From NCBI GenBank assembly GCA_964586835.1, contig CAZPIC010000014.1:1-56450 (forward strand): 56,450 bases of DNA, given 5' to 3'. Positions 32,220-41,432 of this stretch are shown here, in pieces. Made by a program: the position numbers and the translations under genes. Every line of letters starts with the position of its first letter. Within the stretch, counting starts at the first letter, position 1. The notes under the pieces are model-generated. The model made no database searches, had not been told where the DNA came from, and saw only the letters and a program-made list of their open reading frames with translations. The stretch is from CAZLYF01 sp964586835. GTDB taxonomy: Bacteria; Bacillota; Clostridia; Christensenellales; Aristaeellaceae.

Positions 32220-33020
32220 CTATTCGCTGAGGGATTGCATGAGCTCTGTTGCCTCGGCGTGCCAGGCACTATAGAGGTTTCCCTCAACCACTTCCCTGAT
32301 GATGTCGTTGACGGCTTCAATCAGGGCGCTCTCTCCCTTGGGCGCGGCGACAACGTTGCCCTGGTACCCGACGTCAAACTTTTCCTCACACAGCGTCAGA
32401 TCCGAGTAGTTATCCAGGTATTCGCTTGCCACAACGGTGGCCAGGGCGAGACCGTCCACCTTTTTTGTGAGGACCATCATGACCGCTTCCGGGACTTGGG
32501 TGATAAGCTCCAGGCTGGCGTTTGGAAGCTGGTCTGTGACAAGCTCTTCCTGTGTGGTGCCGTTTTGCGCGGCAACTTTCTTGCCAGTGAAGTCCTCGAA
32601 GCTTTTCAAAGACGCAGCATTCTCCTTAAGGATGACGATAGCCTGGTCCCCCTCACTGTGGTAGAAGTCGGAGAAGTCCATGGACTCCTTGCGTTCTTCT
32701 GCAACAGTCAGGCCGGCAATGGCCAGGTCTGCTTTGCCGGCTGATATGGCTGCGAGCACCCCTGTAAAGTCCAGTTCGAGGATCTCAAGCTGCACGCCCA
32801 TCCGATCAGCGATATACTGGGCGAAGGAAATGTCAGCGCCGACATAGTTCCCCTCCAAATCTATGAACTCGTAGGGTGGATAGTCGGGAGAGGTGACGAC
32901 GACCAGCTTTCCGTTTTCCTTGATGGACGTAAGACGGTCACCGCCTTCCGCCCAGGAGAGGCCCGGCGCAAGGGTCAGGAACATCGCCAGCGAAAGCAGG
33001 GCGCTGAGTGTCTTTTTCAT
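32220..33020 (-). CDS. polar amino-acid ABC transporter, substrate-binding protein
   Basis: This 266-residue protein has a type I signal peptide (MKKTLSALLSLAMFLTLAPG then LSWA, no lipobox Cys). It then has the family 3 binding-protein pattern: KLVVVTSPDYPPYEFIDLEG, YVGADISFAQYIADRMG, LEILELDFTGVLAAISAGKAD and LAIAGLTVAEERKESMDFSD. The ligand is a polar amino acid such as glutamine, arginine or cystine; the sequence does not settle which. It is transcribed divergently from the aminotransferase, permease and ATPase genes, with which it forms one functional unit. Confidence 0.9.
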   Translation of the reverse strand: MKKTLSALLSLAMFLTLAPGLSWAEGGDRLTSIKENGKLVVVTSPDYPPYEFIDLEGNYVGADISFAQYIADRMGVQLEILELDFTGVLAAISAGKADLAIAGLTVAEERKESMDFSDFYHSEGDQAIVILKENAASLKSFEDFTGKKVAAQNGTTQEELVTDQLPNASLELITQVPEAVMMVLTKKVDGLALATVVASEYLDNYSDLTLCEEKFDVGYQGNVVAAPKGESALIEAVNDIIREVVEGNLYSAWHAEATELMQSLSE

Positions 33021-33052
33021 GGATTCTTCCTCCTTTGATCGTGAATGATTCC

Positions 33053-33081
33053 ATGATAACCGGTATAATTATACGCGTCAA
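33053..33081 (-). promoter_or_regulatory. promoter of the amino-acid binding protein gene
   Basis: On the minus strand TTGACG (33081-33076) and TATCAT (33058-33053) are spaced by 17 bp, about 35 bp upstream of the start codon. The spacer contains the AT-rich palindrome TATAATTATA. Confidence 0.65.
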
Positions 33082-33179
33082 GAGGGGCGGGAAAAGAGTG
33101 CCTAAGATGTGCGTCGGGAGCAAGCCGGTTCGAATTTATGGAAGGTAAAGGGTGTTTTGGGCTTCTCTTTCGATTCACT

Positions 33180-33207
33180 TTGCAGACGGATAAATATGTG
33201 CTAAAGT
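33180..33207 (+). promoter_or_regulatory. possible promoter of the aminotransferase-permease-ATPase operon
   Basis: TTGCAG (33180-33185) and TAAAGT (33202-33207) are spaced by 16 bp, 44 bp upstream of the ATG at 33252. Matches to consensus are moderate. Confidence 0.4.
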
Positions 33208-33251
33208 GGAACGGGTCCGCATGATTATGTAGCCTGCAAGGAGCGTTGCCC

Positions 33252-34424
33252 ATGCCAGAGTTAAGCCGTCGGGTCTCCGGTTTCACGGAGTCCGTCATTC
33301 GTCGCATGACGCGCCTGAGTGATGCTTTCGGTGCGATCAACCTCTCCCAGGGGTTCCCTGACTTTCCCCCGCCCTCCGCGCTGACTGACCGGCTGAAGGA
33401 GGTTGCGGCGCAGGGACCCCACCAGTATTCTGTGACCTACGGGGCAGCTGATTTTCGGGAAGCCCTTGCCCTGAAACAGGGGGCCGCCATCGGGCGTCGC
33501 ATAGATCCGGAGCGCGAAGTCGTTGTGACCTGCGGAGCGACCGAGGCGATGATGTGTGCGCTGATGGCGGTGTGTAACCCTGGTGATCAGGTCATCGTCT
33601 TCTCCCCCTTCTATGAAAACTATGGCGCGGACGCGATCCTCTCGGGAGCGGAGCCTGTTTTTGTGCCCCTGGTCCCACCGGAATACAACTTTGACCCGGA
33701 CGTCCTTGAGAACGCTTTCAGGCAGAAGCCCAAGGCGATCATCGCATGCAACCCCTCCAATCCCTCCGGAAAGGTGTTTACCCGGGAGGAACTCCTCCTC
33801 ATCGGGCGGTTTGCGGAAGAATACGATGCTTTCGTTATCACCGACGAGGTGTACGAGCATATCGTGTATGCGCCCTTTGAACACACATACTTTTCTTCCC
33901 TTCCCGGTATGTTTGAAAGGAGCCTGACGATCAGCTCGCTGTCTAAAACCTACTCCGTGACGGGCTGGCGCCTGGGCTATCTGATAGGACCCCCGACCGT
34001 GGTGGAAGCGGCCAGAAAGGTGCATGATTTCCTGACCGTTGGAGCGCCTTCACCCCTGCAGGCTGCTGCGGTCGTGGGTCTGCGCATGGGAAGGAGCTAT
34101 TATGAGGACCTGAGGGCGCTTTATACCCGAAAGCGAGCTTTCTTCCTGGAAGGGCTCAACAGGGCTGACATCCCGCATAACCTGCCCCAGGGTGCCTACT
34201 TTGTGCTGGCAGATATTTCCGACTTTCTCAGACAAAGCCGCTTTAAAGGCTTCAGCGATCTGGATTTCTGCGAATGGATGGTCAGGGAGGTGGGCGTCGC
34301 AGCCGTTCCGGGTTCAAGCTTCTTTAAGGAGCCGGTCCGCCCTTTGATCCGCCTGCACTTCGCCAGAGAGGAGGCCACGCTGGCTGAGGCGATCGCCCGC
34401 CTTGAGAGGATGATGAAGGCATGA
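33252..34424 (+). CDS. PLP-dependent aminotransferase, class I/II
   Basis: This 390-residue fold-type I aminotransferase has INLSQGFPDFPPP near residue 30, YSVTYGAADFREALA, the Asn in ACNPSNPSGKVFT, the Asp/Tyr pair in ITDEVYEHIVY, the PLP-binding Lys in SSLSKTYSVTGWRLGY at about residue 234, and the substrate carboxylate Arg in RPLIRLHFA. The sequence is of the aspartate/methionine/kynurenine aminotransferase type. Co-transcription with amino-acid importer genes suggests it transaminates the imported amino acid. ATG 33252 has AAGGAG at 33238-33243. The stop codon overlaps the start of a small ORF. Confidence 0.88.
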   Translation: MPELSRRVSGFTESVIRRMTRLSDAFGAINLSQGFPDFPPPSALTDRLKEVAAQGPHQYSVTYGAADFREALALKQGAAIGRRIDPEREVVVTCGATEAMMCALMAVCNPGDQVIVFSPFYENYGADAILSGAEPVFVPLVPPEYNFDPDVLENAFRQKPKAIIACNPSNPSGKVFTREELLLIGRFAEEYDAFVITDEVYEHIVYAPFEHTYFSSLPGMFERSLTISSLSKTYSVTGWRLGYLIGPPTVVEAARKVHDFLTVGAPSPLQAAAVVGLRMGRSYYEDLRALYTRKRAFFLEGLNRADIPHNLPQGAYFVLADISDFLRQSRFKGFSDLDFCEWMVREVGVAAVPGSSFFKEPVRPLIRLHFAREEATLAEAIARLERMMKA

Positions 34425-34549
34425 GGGAACTGTGGAAAGGACGTCTGCCGCTCTGGGCAGGCGCGGCCTTGATCCGCGACGTAGCCAGGGGGACGGGAAC
34501 ATTCATCACAGATGCTTTCCTAAAGGAGGGGTATCAGACTCATGCTTGA
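34421..34549 (+). CDS. possible 42-residue small protein, translationally coupled
   Basis: A 43-codon frame begins at an ATG that overlaps the aminotransferase stop codon (ATGA) and ends with a TGA 8 bases inside the permease gene. The peptide reads naturally (MRELWKGRLPLWAGAALIRD at the N terminus, ending LKEGYQTHA). I recognise no family. The ATGA arrangement and the fact that the frame spans the whole 117-bp gap between the two genes argue for translation, but the permease has its own AAAGGAGG site inside this ORF, and the gap may simply be open by chance. Confidence 0.4.
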   Translation: MRELWKGRLPLWAGAALIRDVARGTGTFITDAFLKEGYQTHA

Positions 34550-35219
34550 AAACCTGGTCCCAAACATCGCCCGGATGCTCAACCGTTATGGCGGTCTATT
34601 CGCGCAGGGCATCTTGTATACGCTGGTGCTATCGGCTATCACCGTGGCCGGCGGTGTGATCATCGGATCCCTGCTCGCACTCATGCGCCGCTCCCGATAC
34701 AGTCTGGTTTCCATCATCGCTACAGGCTATGTGGAGGTCGTTCGGGGAACGCCCCTGTTGGTGCAGCTGTATTTCTTCTACTTCCTCCTGCCGGAAATCG
34801 TGCCGATGATCAACCCATCCAAGTTCGCCTGCATCAGTGTGGCGCTGGTGCTCAACTCCGCGGGCTATGTCTGTGAGATCGTCCGCGCGGGCATCGATGC
34901 GGTAGACTACGGGCAGACCGAGGCAGCGCGGTCTCTGGGCTTAAGTGCCCGGCAGGCCATGGCGCGCATTGTGTTCCCACAGGCGATCAAGAATATCCTG
35001 CCCGCGCTGTGCAATGAGTTTGTCACCGTGATCAAGGAGACTTCTCTGGCGTCTACATTTTTCGTCGGCGACTTGATGACGCAATACAATATTATCAAGG
35101 GGAATATGTTCCTGGTGATCGAGCCACTCCTCGTTGTGGGGGTCATCTATTTTGCGCTGACGTTTTCTTTAAGCAAGGCCATCGCGCTCCTCGAGAGGAG
35201 GTTGAAGGAAAGTGATTGA
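34542..35219 (+). CDS. polar amino-acid ABC transporter, permease
   Basis: This 225-residue protein has about five membrane helices and the His/Glu/Gln permease pattern: GILYTLVLSAITVAGGVIIG near residue 24, EVVRGTPLLVQLYFFYFLLP, and the coupling loop EAARSLGLSARQAMARIVFP followed by QAIKNILPALCNEFV. It forms the channel with itself or as a homodimer. The ATG follows AAAGGAGG at about 34522-34529. It overlaps the ATPase gene by 8 bases. Confidence 0.92.
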   Translation: MLENLVPNIARMLNRYGGLFAQGILYTLVLSAITVAGGVIIGSLLALMRRSRYSLVSIIATGYVEVVRGTPLLVQLYFFYFLLPEIVPMINPSKFACISVALVLNSAGYVCEIVRAGIDAVDYGQTEAARSLGLSARQAMARIVFPQAIKNILPALCNEFVTVIKETSLASTFFVGDLMTQYNIIKGNMFLVIEPLLVVGVIYFALTFSLSKAIALLERRLKESD

Positions 35220-35937
35220 GGTAAGGGGGCTCCGCAAGGATTTCGGGGAGCTCAGGGTGCTTCGCGGGATTGATGAGACGGTTAGGAAAGGGGAGATCAT
35301 CTCCATCATCGGACCTTCAGGATCGGGAAAGTCCACGTTTCTCCGGTGTCTGAACCTGATTGAGAAGCCGACAGACGGCCAGATCATCTTCGAGGGGGTC
35401 GACCTGACAGCCAGAGGCGTCGACCTGGACCGGCACAGACAGAAGATGGGCATGGTCTTTCAGCACTTCAATATCTTCCCCCACTTAACGGTCACGGAAA
35501 ACATCACCCTGGCGCCCGTGCTTACAGGCCTTCGAAAGAAGACGGATATGGACCGCTACGCGCTGGAATTGCTTGCGCGCGTCGGGCTTGAAGACAAGAG
35601 GGACGAGTATCCCCGCCGCCTTTCCGGGGGCCAGAAACAGAGGCTTGCCATCGTACGCGCCCTGGCTATGGATCCGGATGTAATGCTCTTTGACGAACCC
35701 ACCAGTGCCCTGGATCCCGAGATGGTGGGAGAGGTGCTGGCGGTCATCCGTGAGCTGGTTGAAAACGGCATGACTACCCTGATCGTGACGCATGAGGTAG
35801 GGTTTGCGCGGGAGGTATCCACCCGTATTCTGTTTATGGACGAGGGGCTGATCGCCGAGCAGGGTCCTCCCGGCGAGCTTCTTGACCGTCCGCGGTATCC
35901 GAGGACACAGGAGTTTCTCAGCAAGGTGCTCAGGTAG
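35212..35937 (+). CDS. polar amino-acid ABC transporter, ATP-binding protein (GlnQ type)
   Basis: This 241-residue protein has Walker A GPSGSGKSTFLRCLN, Q-loop MVFQHFNIFPHLTV, signature RLSGGQKQRLAIVRAL, Walker B VMLFDEPTSALDPEM and H-loop VTHEVGFA. It energises the amino-acid importer. The start codon is GTG at 35212, within the end of the permease gene; GGAGG lies upstream in the permease coding sequence. It converges with trkH, which ends 21 nt away. Confidence 0.95.
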   Translation: MIEVRGLRKDFGELRVLRGIDETVRKGEIISIIGPSGSGKSTFLRCLNLIEKPTDGQIIFEGVDLTARGVDLDRHRQKMGMVFQHFNIFPHLTVTENITLAPVLTGLRKKTDMDRYALELLARVGLEDKRDEYPRRLSGGQKQRLAIVRALAMDPDVMLFDEPTSALDPEMVGEVLAVIRELVENGMTTLIVTHEVGFAREVSTRILFMDEGLIAEQGPPGELLDRPRYPRTQEFLSKVLR

Positions 35938-35957
35938 ACGGCACCCGCCGGCGCGTC

Positions 35958-37403
35958 TCATCTGCTGCGCCAGAGCATGGGGTGAAACAGCGCGAGCATC
36001 GGGAAGAATTCCAAGCGTCCAGCCAGCATGAAAAAAGAAAGAAGCACCTTGTTCGGTGGGGAAAAAATGCCAAAGTTGCCTATGGGACCCACCTTTGAGA
36101 GCCCCGGCCCGATATTGGATAAAGCGGAGGCGACAGCGGAAAAGCAGGTAGTGAAATCGTACCCGTCCAGCGACACGGCAAGCGTCCCCAAGACGAGGAA
36201 GGTGATATAGATAAAGAAGAATACGCCTATTCCCGCGAGCGCCTCCTCTGAAACCGCTTTCCCATCCATTGTGATCACCTTCACCTTGCGCGGCTTGAGC
36301 GCGTGACCGATGTCGCGGGCGGACGACTTCATGAGCAGCAGCACGCGTACTGCCTTGATGCCGCCGGCTGTCGATCCGGAACAGGCACCCATCAGCATCA
36401 GAAACAGCAAAAGAAGGCGCGGGAATTGAGGCCACAGGTTGAAATCAACCGTGGCGTATCCGGTAGTTGACATGATCGACGCTACCTGAAAGCTGGCGTG
36501 GCGCAGGGCTTCGGAAGGGTTGGGGTATCGGGGAAGGATGCCAACTGTAATGGCCAGGATGGACAGAGAACCCAGGACAAGGTAGAGGAGAACCTCATTG
36601 TTCCGCAGGGCGCGCAAGCCTTCACCTTTCAGCAGCTTGAAGTATACGACGAAGTTTACGCCAAATAGGAACATGAACACGGTGATGATGATCTCGGCGG
36701 CTGGGTTTTGATAGCTTCCCACACTCAGGTTGCGGATGCTGAAGCCGCCGGTACCCGCCGTCCCCATCGCGTGGATGAGGGCGTCGTAAAGGGGCATCCC
36801 GGAAAGCAGCAGTGCCCCTGTCAGCACCGCTGTCATCCCAGTGTAGATCATGTACAGCACGCGGGAAGTGCTGGACATCTTCGGCAGGAGCTTGCTGAAG
36901 GTGGGGCCTGGACTTTCCGCTTTTGCAAGAAAAGCGCCCCGTCCTCCAAGCCCCGGGAGGACGGCCAGTGTAAGAATCAGCACGCCCATGCCACCAACCC
37001 AGTGCGTGAAGGAACGCCAGAAGAGGATCCCCCTGGGCAATGACTCCACTTCGGGAAGGATGGACGCACCTGTGGTCGTAAATCCGCTGGCGGTCTCAAA
37101 AAAGGCGTCCCAGTAATATTTTGTCGCCCCTGAGAACATAAAGGGCAGCGCTCCGAAGGCGGTCAGCAACATCCAGGCGAGGCCCACGACGACGAAGCCT
37201 TCTTTTGCGCGCAACTCTCCGCTGGAGGACCTGGTCAGCCGATAAGCCGGCAAGCCCAGAGCGGCCATTATCCCCATCGAATAAAGAAAGGCGCCCGCGT
37301 CTCCGTCCCCAAAGGCAAGCGAGACGGCCAGCGAGGGGACCATCAGCCCAGCGGCCATAAGCAGGAGCCTGCCCAACAGATTCGTGATCAGCCGGTGGTT
37401 CAT
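35958..37403 (-). CDS. trkH: TrkH/KtrB-family potassium uptake channel subunit
   Basis: This 481-residue protein has the fourfold helix-pore-helix plan of the Trk/Ktr superfamily. Pore regions include ETASGFTTTGASILPEVESL, THWVGGMGVLILTLAVLPG, HAMGTAGTGGFSIRNLSVG, GACSGSTAGGIKAVR and ASALSNIGPGLSKVGP, each supplying the conserved Gly of a selectivity filter. It takes up potassium together with the TrkA protein encoded immediately upstream. The start codon overlaps the trkA stop codon by 4 bases (ATGA). Confidence 0.92.
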   Translation of the reverse strand: MNHRLITNLLGRLLLMAAGLMVPSLAVSLAFGDGDAGAFLYSMGIMAALGLPAYRLTRSSSGELRAKEGFVVVGLAWMLLTAFGALPFMFSGATKYYWDAFFETASGFTTTGASILPEVESLPRGILFWRSFTHWVGGMGVLILTLAVLPGLGGRGAFLAKAESPGPTFSKLLPKMSSTSRVLYMIYTGMTAVLTGALLLSGMPLYDALIHAMGTAGTGGFSIRNLSVGSYQNPAAEIIITVFMFLFGVNFVVYFKLLKGEGLRALRNNEVLLYLVLGSLSILAITVGILPRYPNPSEALRHASFQVASIMSTTGYATVDFNLWPQFPRLLLLFLMLMGACSGSTAGGIKAVRVLLLMKSSARDIGHALKPRKVKVITMDGKAVSEEALAGIGVFFFIYITFLVLGTLAVSLDGYDFTTCFSAVASALSNIGPGLSKVGPIGNFGIFSPPNKVLLSFFMLAGRLEFFPMLALFHPMLWRSR

Positions 37404-38773
37404 GGGCTTTTCTCAAGGATATCTTCAAGGCTGTGAATCCCGCTGCCCCTGGCGATGACGATGACGTGGTCGTCCTCTTCCAGGGTATCCCTGCCAAAGG
37501 GAATGCGAACTTTGCCGTCACGTACAATAACGGCGATAAGGGCGTTGTCGCGTACTGCAAGGTCCTGTAGGGGCTTATGCAGGTAGTCGCTGCCTTTGCG
37601 TACGACAAGCTCAAGCGCTTCTGCCTTGCCATCCATCAGGCGGAACACCCGTTCCACCCCCTGGTCTGCGTGGATGCCGCTGCGCGTGCGAACCGTTCGC
37701 AGGATGGAATGACTGGTGACGCGCTTGGTGCTGACGATACTCTCAAGACCAATCGTTCCTAAAAGTTCCGTGTAGCTGTCACGGTTGTTTTTGACGACCA
37801 CCTTGCGCACGCCGCTGCGTACGGCGAAAAGCCCAGCCATGATGTTCTCTTCGTCGCGCCCGCTCAGGGTGACGAAGGCATCGCTGTCCATCAGGCCTTC
37901 GCTTTGGAGCAGTTCCTGGTCCGTGCCGTCGCCTGCGATCACGCTGGCGCCGGGCAGCATCTCACTGAGCGCTCGCGCCTTGTCGGGGTCAATCTCGATG
38001 ATGGACACCTTCATCTTCATCTCAAGCAGCATGGAAGCCAGGTAAAAGGCGATACGGCTTCCGCCCAGAATCATCACCCGGTGCACACTAAGCGTGTTTT
38101 TGCCCAGAGCCCGGAAAAAGGCTGTGATGGTCGCGATGTCTGCTGTGACGTATATGCGGTCCCCCTCACGGATGACGTAGTCTCCTCTGGGAATGAAGGC
38201 TTCCTGTTCGCGCTCGACTGCACACAGGAGAACCTGAGGCAAGGAGCGCCGCTGTTGAAACAGGTCCCTAAGCGCGATGCCTGCAAGGCCGTCCTCCTGG
38301 GTGACGCGGAAATCCATCATCTCCACCCTGCCCCGTGCAAAAGTTTCGATATTGCCTGTAAAGGGGTAGCGTAGCAGCCGGCTGATCTCAAGCGCCATTT
38401 TGCGCTCGGGATTGATGGGATAATCGATTGCAAGCTCTTTTTGAATAAAGGGAAGGCTCTCCAAGTACTCAGGGTCACGGATGCGGGCGATGGTATACCT
38501 GGCGCCCAGCTTTTTTGCCGTCAGGCAGGAGAGCATATTGATCTCGTCGCTGACGGTCACGGCAACCACGATGTCGGCATGCTGGGCATCCGCTTCGGTG
38601 AGCGTGGGGACGCTGACGCCGCTGCCTTTGACCACTAGAGCGTCCAAGGTGTCCATGCTGCGCTGAAGAGCGACCTCGTCACGGTCGATGATCGTTACGT
38701 CATGACCCTCGCCAATCATTTCCGCGGCAAGCGAATGCCCTACCTTCCCATCCCCGATGATCAGAATGCGCAT
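37400..38773 (-). CDS. trkA: TrkA, NAD-binding regulatory subunit of potassium uptake
   Basis: This 457-residue protein has two tandem RCK modules, each a Rossmann N-domain plus a C-domain. The first starts MRILIIGDGKVGHSLAAEMI, the second around VMILGGSRIAFYLASMLLEM (near residue 233). It binds nucleotide on the cytoplasmic side and gates TrkH. A long upstream open frame exists, but ATG 38773 is the first position where the Rossmann motif is correctly placed, with GGAGGAGCGGGAAGAG upstream. A TATAAT on the minus strand (38819-38814) probably belongs to its promoter. Confidence 0.92.
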   Translation of the reverse strand: MRILIIGDGKVGHSLAAEMIGEGHDVTIIDRDEVALQRSMDTLDALVVKGSGVSVPTLTEADAQHADIVVAVTVSDEINMLSCLTAKKLGARYTIARIRDPEYLESLPFIQKELAIDYPINPERKMALEISRLLRYPFTGNIETFARGRVEMMDFRVTQEDGLAGIALRDLFQQRRSLPQVLLCAVEREQEAFIPRGDYVIREGDRIYVTADIATITAFFRALGKNTLSVHRVMILGGSRIAFYLASMLLEMKMKVSIIEIDPDKARALSEMLPGASVIAGDGTDQELLQSEGLMDSDAFVTLSGRDEENIMAGLFAVRSGVRKVVVKNNRDSYTELLGTIGLESIVSTKRVTSHSILRTVRTRSGIHADQGVERVFRLMDGKAEALELVVRKGSDYLHKPLQDLAVRDNALIAVIVRDGKVRIPFGRDTLEEDDHVIVIARGSGIHSLEDILEKSP

Positions 38774-38813
38774 AATCTCTTCCCGCTCCTCCGTCGATGT
38801 GTGGCGCGGCGCC

Positions 38814-38842
38814 ATTATAGTCCCGCACCGGGGAAAAGGGAA
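38814..38842 (-). promoter_or_regulatory. probable promoter of trkA-trkH
   Basis: On the minus strand a perfect TATAAT lies at 38819-38814. The -35 hexamer 17 bp upstream (TTCCCT) is weak, so an activator or a different spacing is possible. Confidence 0.4.
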
Positions 38843-38901
38843 GCGCAGCCGAGACGCTGTCCCTTGCCCCCCTTCAGGCTTCGGAAGGGCCGGTCCATTC
38901 T

Positions 38902-40047
38902 CTATGGCGCCGACCTTCGCATCCGGACGGCTGGGAACGTGCTCGCCAAGACAAGGGAGGCAAGAAAGGCGCATAGGATAAAGGTAAGGGGAAGGCTTCC
39001 CACAAAGGAACCGATCAGCAACGGGAACAGGAAGTTACCGGCCATGGAACTGAGCATCATCACCCCATAGGCAGCACCGGTTCGTTCAGGGAAGACCTCC
39101 GCAGCCAGCACGAAGAGCATGGGCCATACGGGACCGCAGCCCAGTCCGTAGAGGAAAACCCCCAGCACCCTCAGCATGTTTGTCTGCGCGCCCAGAAGCA
39201 GCGCGACGCCTGCGATGACCATGGCGGTGAAAACACGGATGGATAGCAGTTCCCGGCCTCCGAGGAAGGCGCCTGCCAGGCGGCCGATGATCATGGCAGC
39301 CCAGAACAAGGAGATCATGGCGGAGGACAAGGTTTCCGTTGCCTGCGTGCTCAGGAAAAACTGCTTGATATAGGGAGGTGCGACCGACTCGAAGCCCAGA
39401 TAGAGAAAGACCATCAGTGCGTAGAGGGCAAAGGTCCGGTTTTTTAGCACAGTGAACAGGTTTTTCGGAAAAACAAAGCGTTCCTGAGGCCAGGAGGCAA
39501 GGGGACCGCTACTGCGTAAGATGAGGACAAAGGCCAGGAGGATCAGGATGCCGCAGATCAGGAACACCCCTCTAAAGGACCGTCCCGTCTCCAGCCAGGC
39601 GACGGCAGCGATAGGAGCGCCAATCGCTCCCAGGCAAAATCCGATCTGAGAGATGTTCATCCAGCGGGCTGCTTCCCGTGGGTTTTCGTCCGTCAGCAGG
39701 GCGCTGCTCATTGCTTCGGAAGGGCCAAAGCCCACGCCCATCAAAAAAAGGCCGATGTAGGTGGTCGGCCCAGCCGGGATGGACAGAAGCGCTAAGCCGC
39801 ACAGCAAAAGCAGCAGCGCTGCGACGATGACCCGCCGTTTCCCGACGACGTCCGCCAGAGCGCTTGACAGAAGGACGCTTGTCAGGCTGCCCATCGCGTA
39901 GAAGGCGATGTACAGCCCCGCCCTGGTAGGTGGCTGGCCAAAATCGACCGCGATGCGGTCGACAATGGTGGAAAAGGAGGAGGCAAGAGCCCCTAGTACC
40001 GTGATGAGAGCGGAAAACAGGAGGTTCTGCGCGACGCGCCTTTGCAT
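38902..40047 (-). CDS. major facilitator superfamily transporter
   Basis: This 381-residue protein has about 12 membrane helices. After helix 2 it has an MFS-like loop, SSALADVVGKRRVIV, near residue 60, and the second half begins after a cytoplasmic stretch around PQERFVFPKNLFTVLKN. The substrate cannot be inferred. GAGGAAACC precedes the ATG. It lies downstream of the M24-like gene on the same strand (104-nt gap), so it might be co-transcribed with it, but an independent promoter is possible. Confidence 0.85.
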   Translation of the reverse strand: MQRRVAQNLLFSALITVLGALASSFSTIVDRIAVDFGQPPTRAGLYIAFYAMGSLTSVLLSSALADVVGKRRVIVAALLLLLCGLALLSIPAGPTTYIGLFLMGVGFGPSEAMSSALLTDENPREAARWMNISQIGFCLGAIGAPIAAVAWLETGRSFRGVFLICGILILLAFVLILRSSGPLASWPQERFVFPKNLFTVLKNRTFALYALMVFLYLGFESVAPPYIKQFFLSTQATETLSSAMISLFWAAMIIGRLAGAFLGGRELLSIRVFTAMVIAGVALLLGAQTNMLRVLGVFLYGLGCGPVWPMLFVLAAEVFPERTGAAYGVMMLSSMAGNFLFPLLIGSFVGSLPLTFILCAFLASLVLASTFPAVRMRRSAP

Positions 40048-40151
40048 GGTTTCCTCTTTCGCGCCGCGCGGGCCCCTGCGGCGAATTCATTTTCCCCTAT
40101 ATCGGCCTGAATTCCGGGTCCCTCGTGGGACACAGGGACCGTCCATTTGGT

Positions 40152-41333
40152 TCAGTGCCCGATCATGATGGGCTCACGCCGCCAGGAGGTGAGCTCCTCC
40201 ACACCGGATTCGGTGACCACCACGCCGTCCTCTATGCGCACGCCATGGACATCGTCTGCGATCCAGATATCCACATTGAGCACCATGCCAGGCACGAAGA
40301 CCCTGTCCGTGCGGTTGTCCACCCAGGGTTCCTCGCATTCTTGAAGCCCGGTAGAATGGGCCGGTCCGTATAGGCTGAGCCCGTGCATCCCGTGTGCCTC
40401 AAGCCGCTTTTGAAAGGCATCGTACACCGAGGCAAACGGGATGCCAGGCTTTATGCCTTCAATGGTTTCATTGACACAGTCGCAGGCGACGCGGACCATG
40501 TCCATATGCCGGGGGGGAAGCGCGCCCATCACCAGTGCTCGGCACATATTGCCGCAGTAACCGTTGTATTTCGCGCCCAGGGACAGCTGTACCATGTCCC
40601 CGCTTTGGATCTGCCGGTCAGTGGACTTGCACAGGCTCTGATAGGTATGGGGCCCAGAAGTCACCCAGCAGGGGTAGCTTGTGCCCTCCGCCCCCATCCT
40701 AAGCGCTTCGCCCGTCCACAGCGCCTCGATCTCCCATTCCCGCATGCCAGGCTTGACGGCTGCTACAGTGCGCCGGAGCGCTTCTTCGGTGATGCGGGAG
40801 GCTTCACGAAGCAGGCTGATTTCATCTGCGGTTTTGATGGCTCTCAGGCCCATGATCAACTCTTCAGCGGGAACGATCTCAGCACCAAGTGCCCCAGCTT
40901 CCAAATCCCTGTAGAGGACATGGGGGAAGGTATTGACGTTGGCGATCCCGATACGTCGTATCGTAGACTTGGCCCTCAGTTCATCAAGAACCTTGCGAAA
41001 GGTGGTCGCATCTGCCTGCTTATCCCATTCCGGTGCGCTGGTTTCAACATACAGCGGATGAATGCGCACGTCGTCGATCTGAGCGAACTGTCTGGCAAAG
41101 TCGTAGGATTCCGGGCCTCCTGTGAACAGAATGGGTTTTCCCCATGCCGGGACGAGGACGCCGACGAAGTCAAACACGGCCCAAAAGTTGGTGAGGTATC
41201 GGACGGTAGCAGACTCGCAGCCGCAGGCGTGTGTGACCAGAAGGTCAATGCCTTTTTGGCGCAGGGCTTCTTGCACAGCCTGGATGCGAAGTTCGTATTG
41301 TGGGCGTGGTATCTGCATAATCGCTTTGCTCAC
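40152..41333 (-). CDS. M24-family (creatinase/aminopeptidase P-like) protein lacking metal ligands
   Basis: This 393-residue protein has an N-terminal creatinase-like domain (residues about 1-160) and a C-terminal pita-bread domain. In M24 metallopeptidases five residues bind two metals (Asp, Asp, His, Glu, Glu). Here the first Asp motif reads VQLSLGAKY, the second reads GYCGNMCR (Asn where Asp is expected), the His is present in GPAHSTGL, the first Glu motif reads LNVDIWI, and the last Glu is kept in IEDGVVVTESG. Loss of three ligands resembles creatinase, which is metal-free. A hydrolase acting on a C-N bond other than a peptide is possible. The start is GTG 41331-41333 after AGGAGGAGG. A terminator-like hairpin separates it from the binding-protein gene. 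Confidence 0.82.
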   Translation of the reverse strand: MSKAIMQIPRPQYELRIQAVQEALRQKGIDLLVTHACGCESATVRYLTNFWAVFDFVGVLVPAWGKPILFTGGPESYDFARQFAQIDDVRIHPLYVETSAPEWDKQADATTFRKVLDELRAKSTIRRIGIANVNTFPHVLYRDLEAGALGAEIVPAEELIMGLRAIKTADEISLLREASRITEEALRRTVAAVKPGMREWEIEALWTGEALRMGAEGTSYPCWVTSGPHTYQSLCKSTDRQIQSGDMVQLSLGAKYNGYCGNMCRALVMGALPPRHMDMVRVACDCVNETIEGIKPGIPFASVYDAFQKRLEAHGMHGLSLYGPAHSTGLQECEEPWVDNRTDRVFVPGMVLNVDIWIADDVHGVRIEDGVVVTESGVEELTSWRREPIMIGH

Positions 41334-41378
41334 GGGATCCTCCTCCTGCGCGTTTCAAGCTGCTCGGTCGGAGCAGGC

Positions 41379-41422
41379 AAAAAAGGGGCGGGTGCCCCGA
41401 ACGCCTGCCGGCGGCCCGCCCC
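41379..41422 (-). terminator. terminator after the sugar-binding protein gene
   Basis: On the minus strand GGGGCGGG (41422-41415) pairs with CCCGCCCC (41392-41385), with further GC-rich structure between, and is followed by TTTTTT. It lies just after the binding-protein stop codon and before the M24-like gene, so the latter may be expressed by read-through. Confidence 0.75.
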
Positions 41423-41432
41423 ACGGTTGTGT

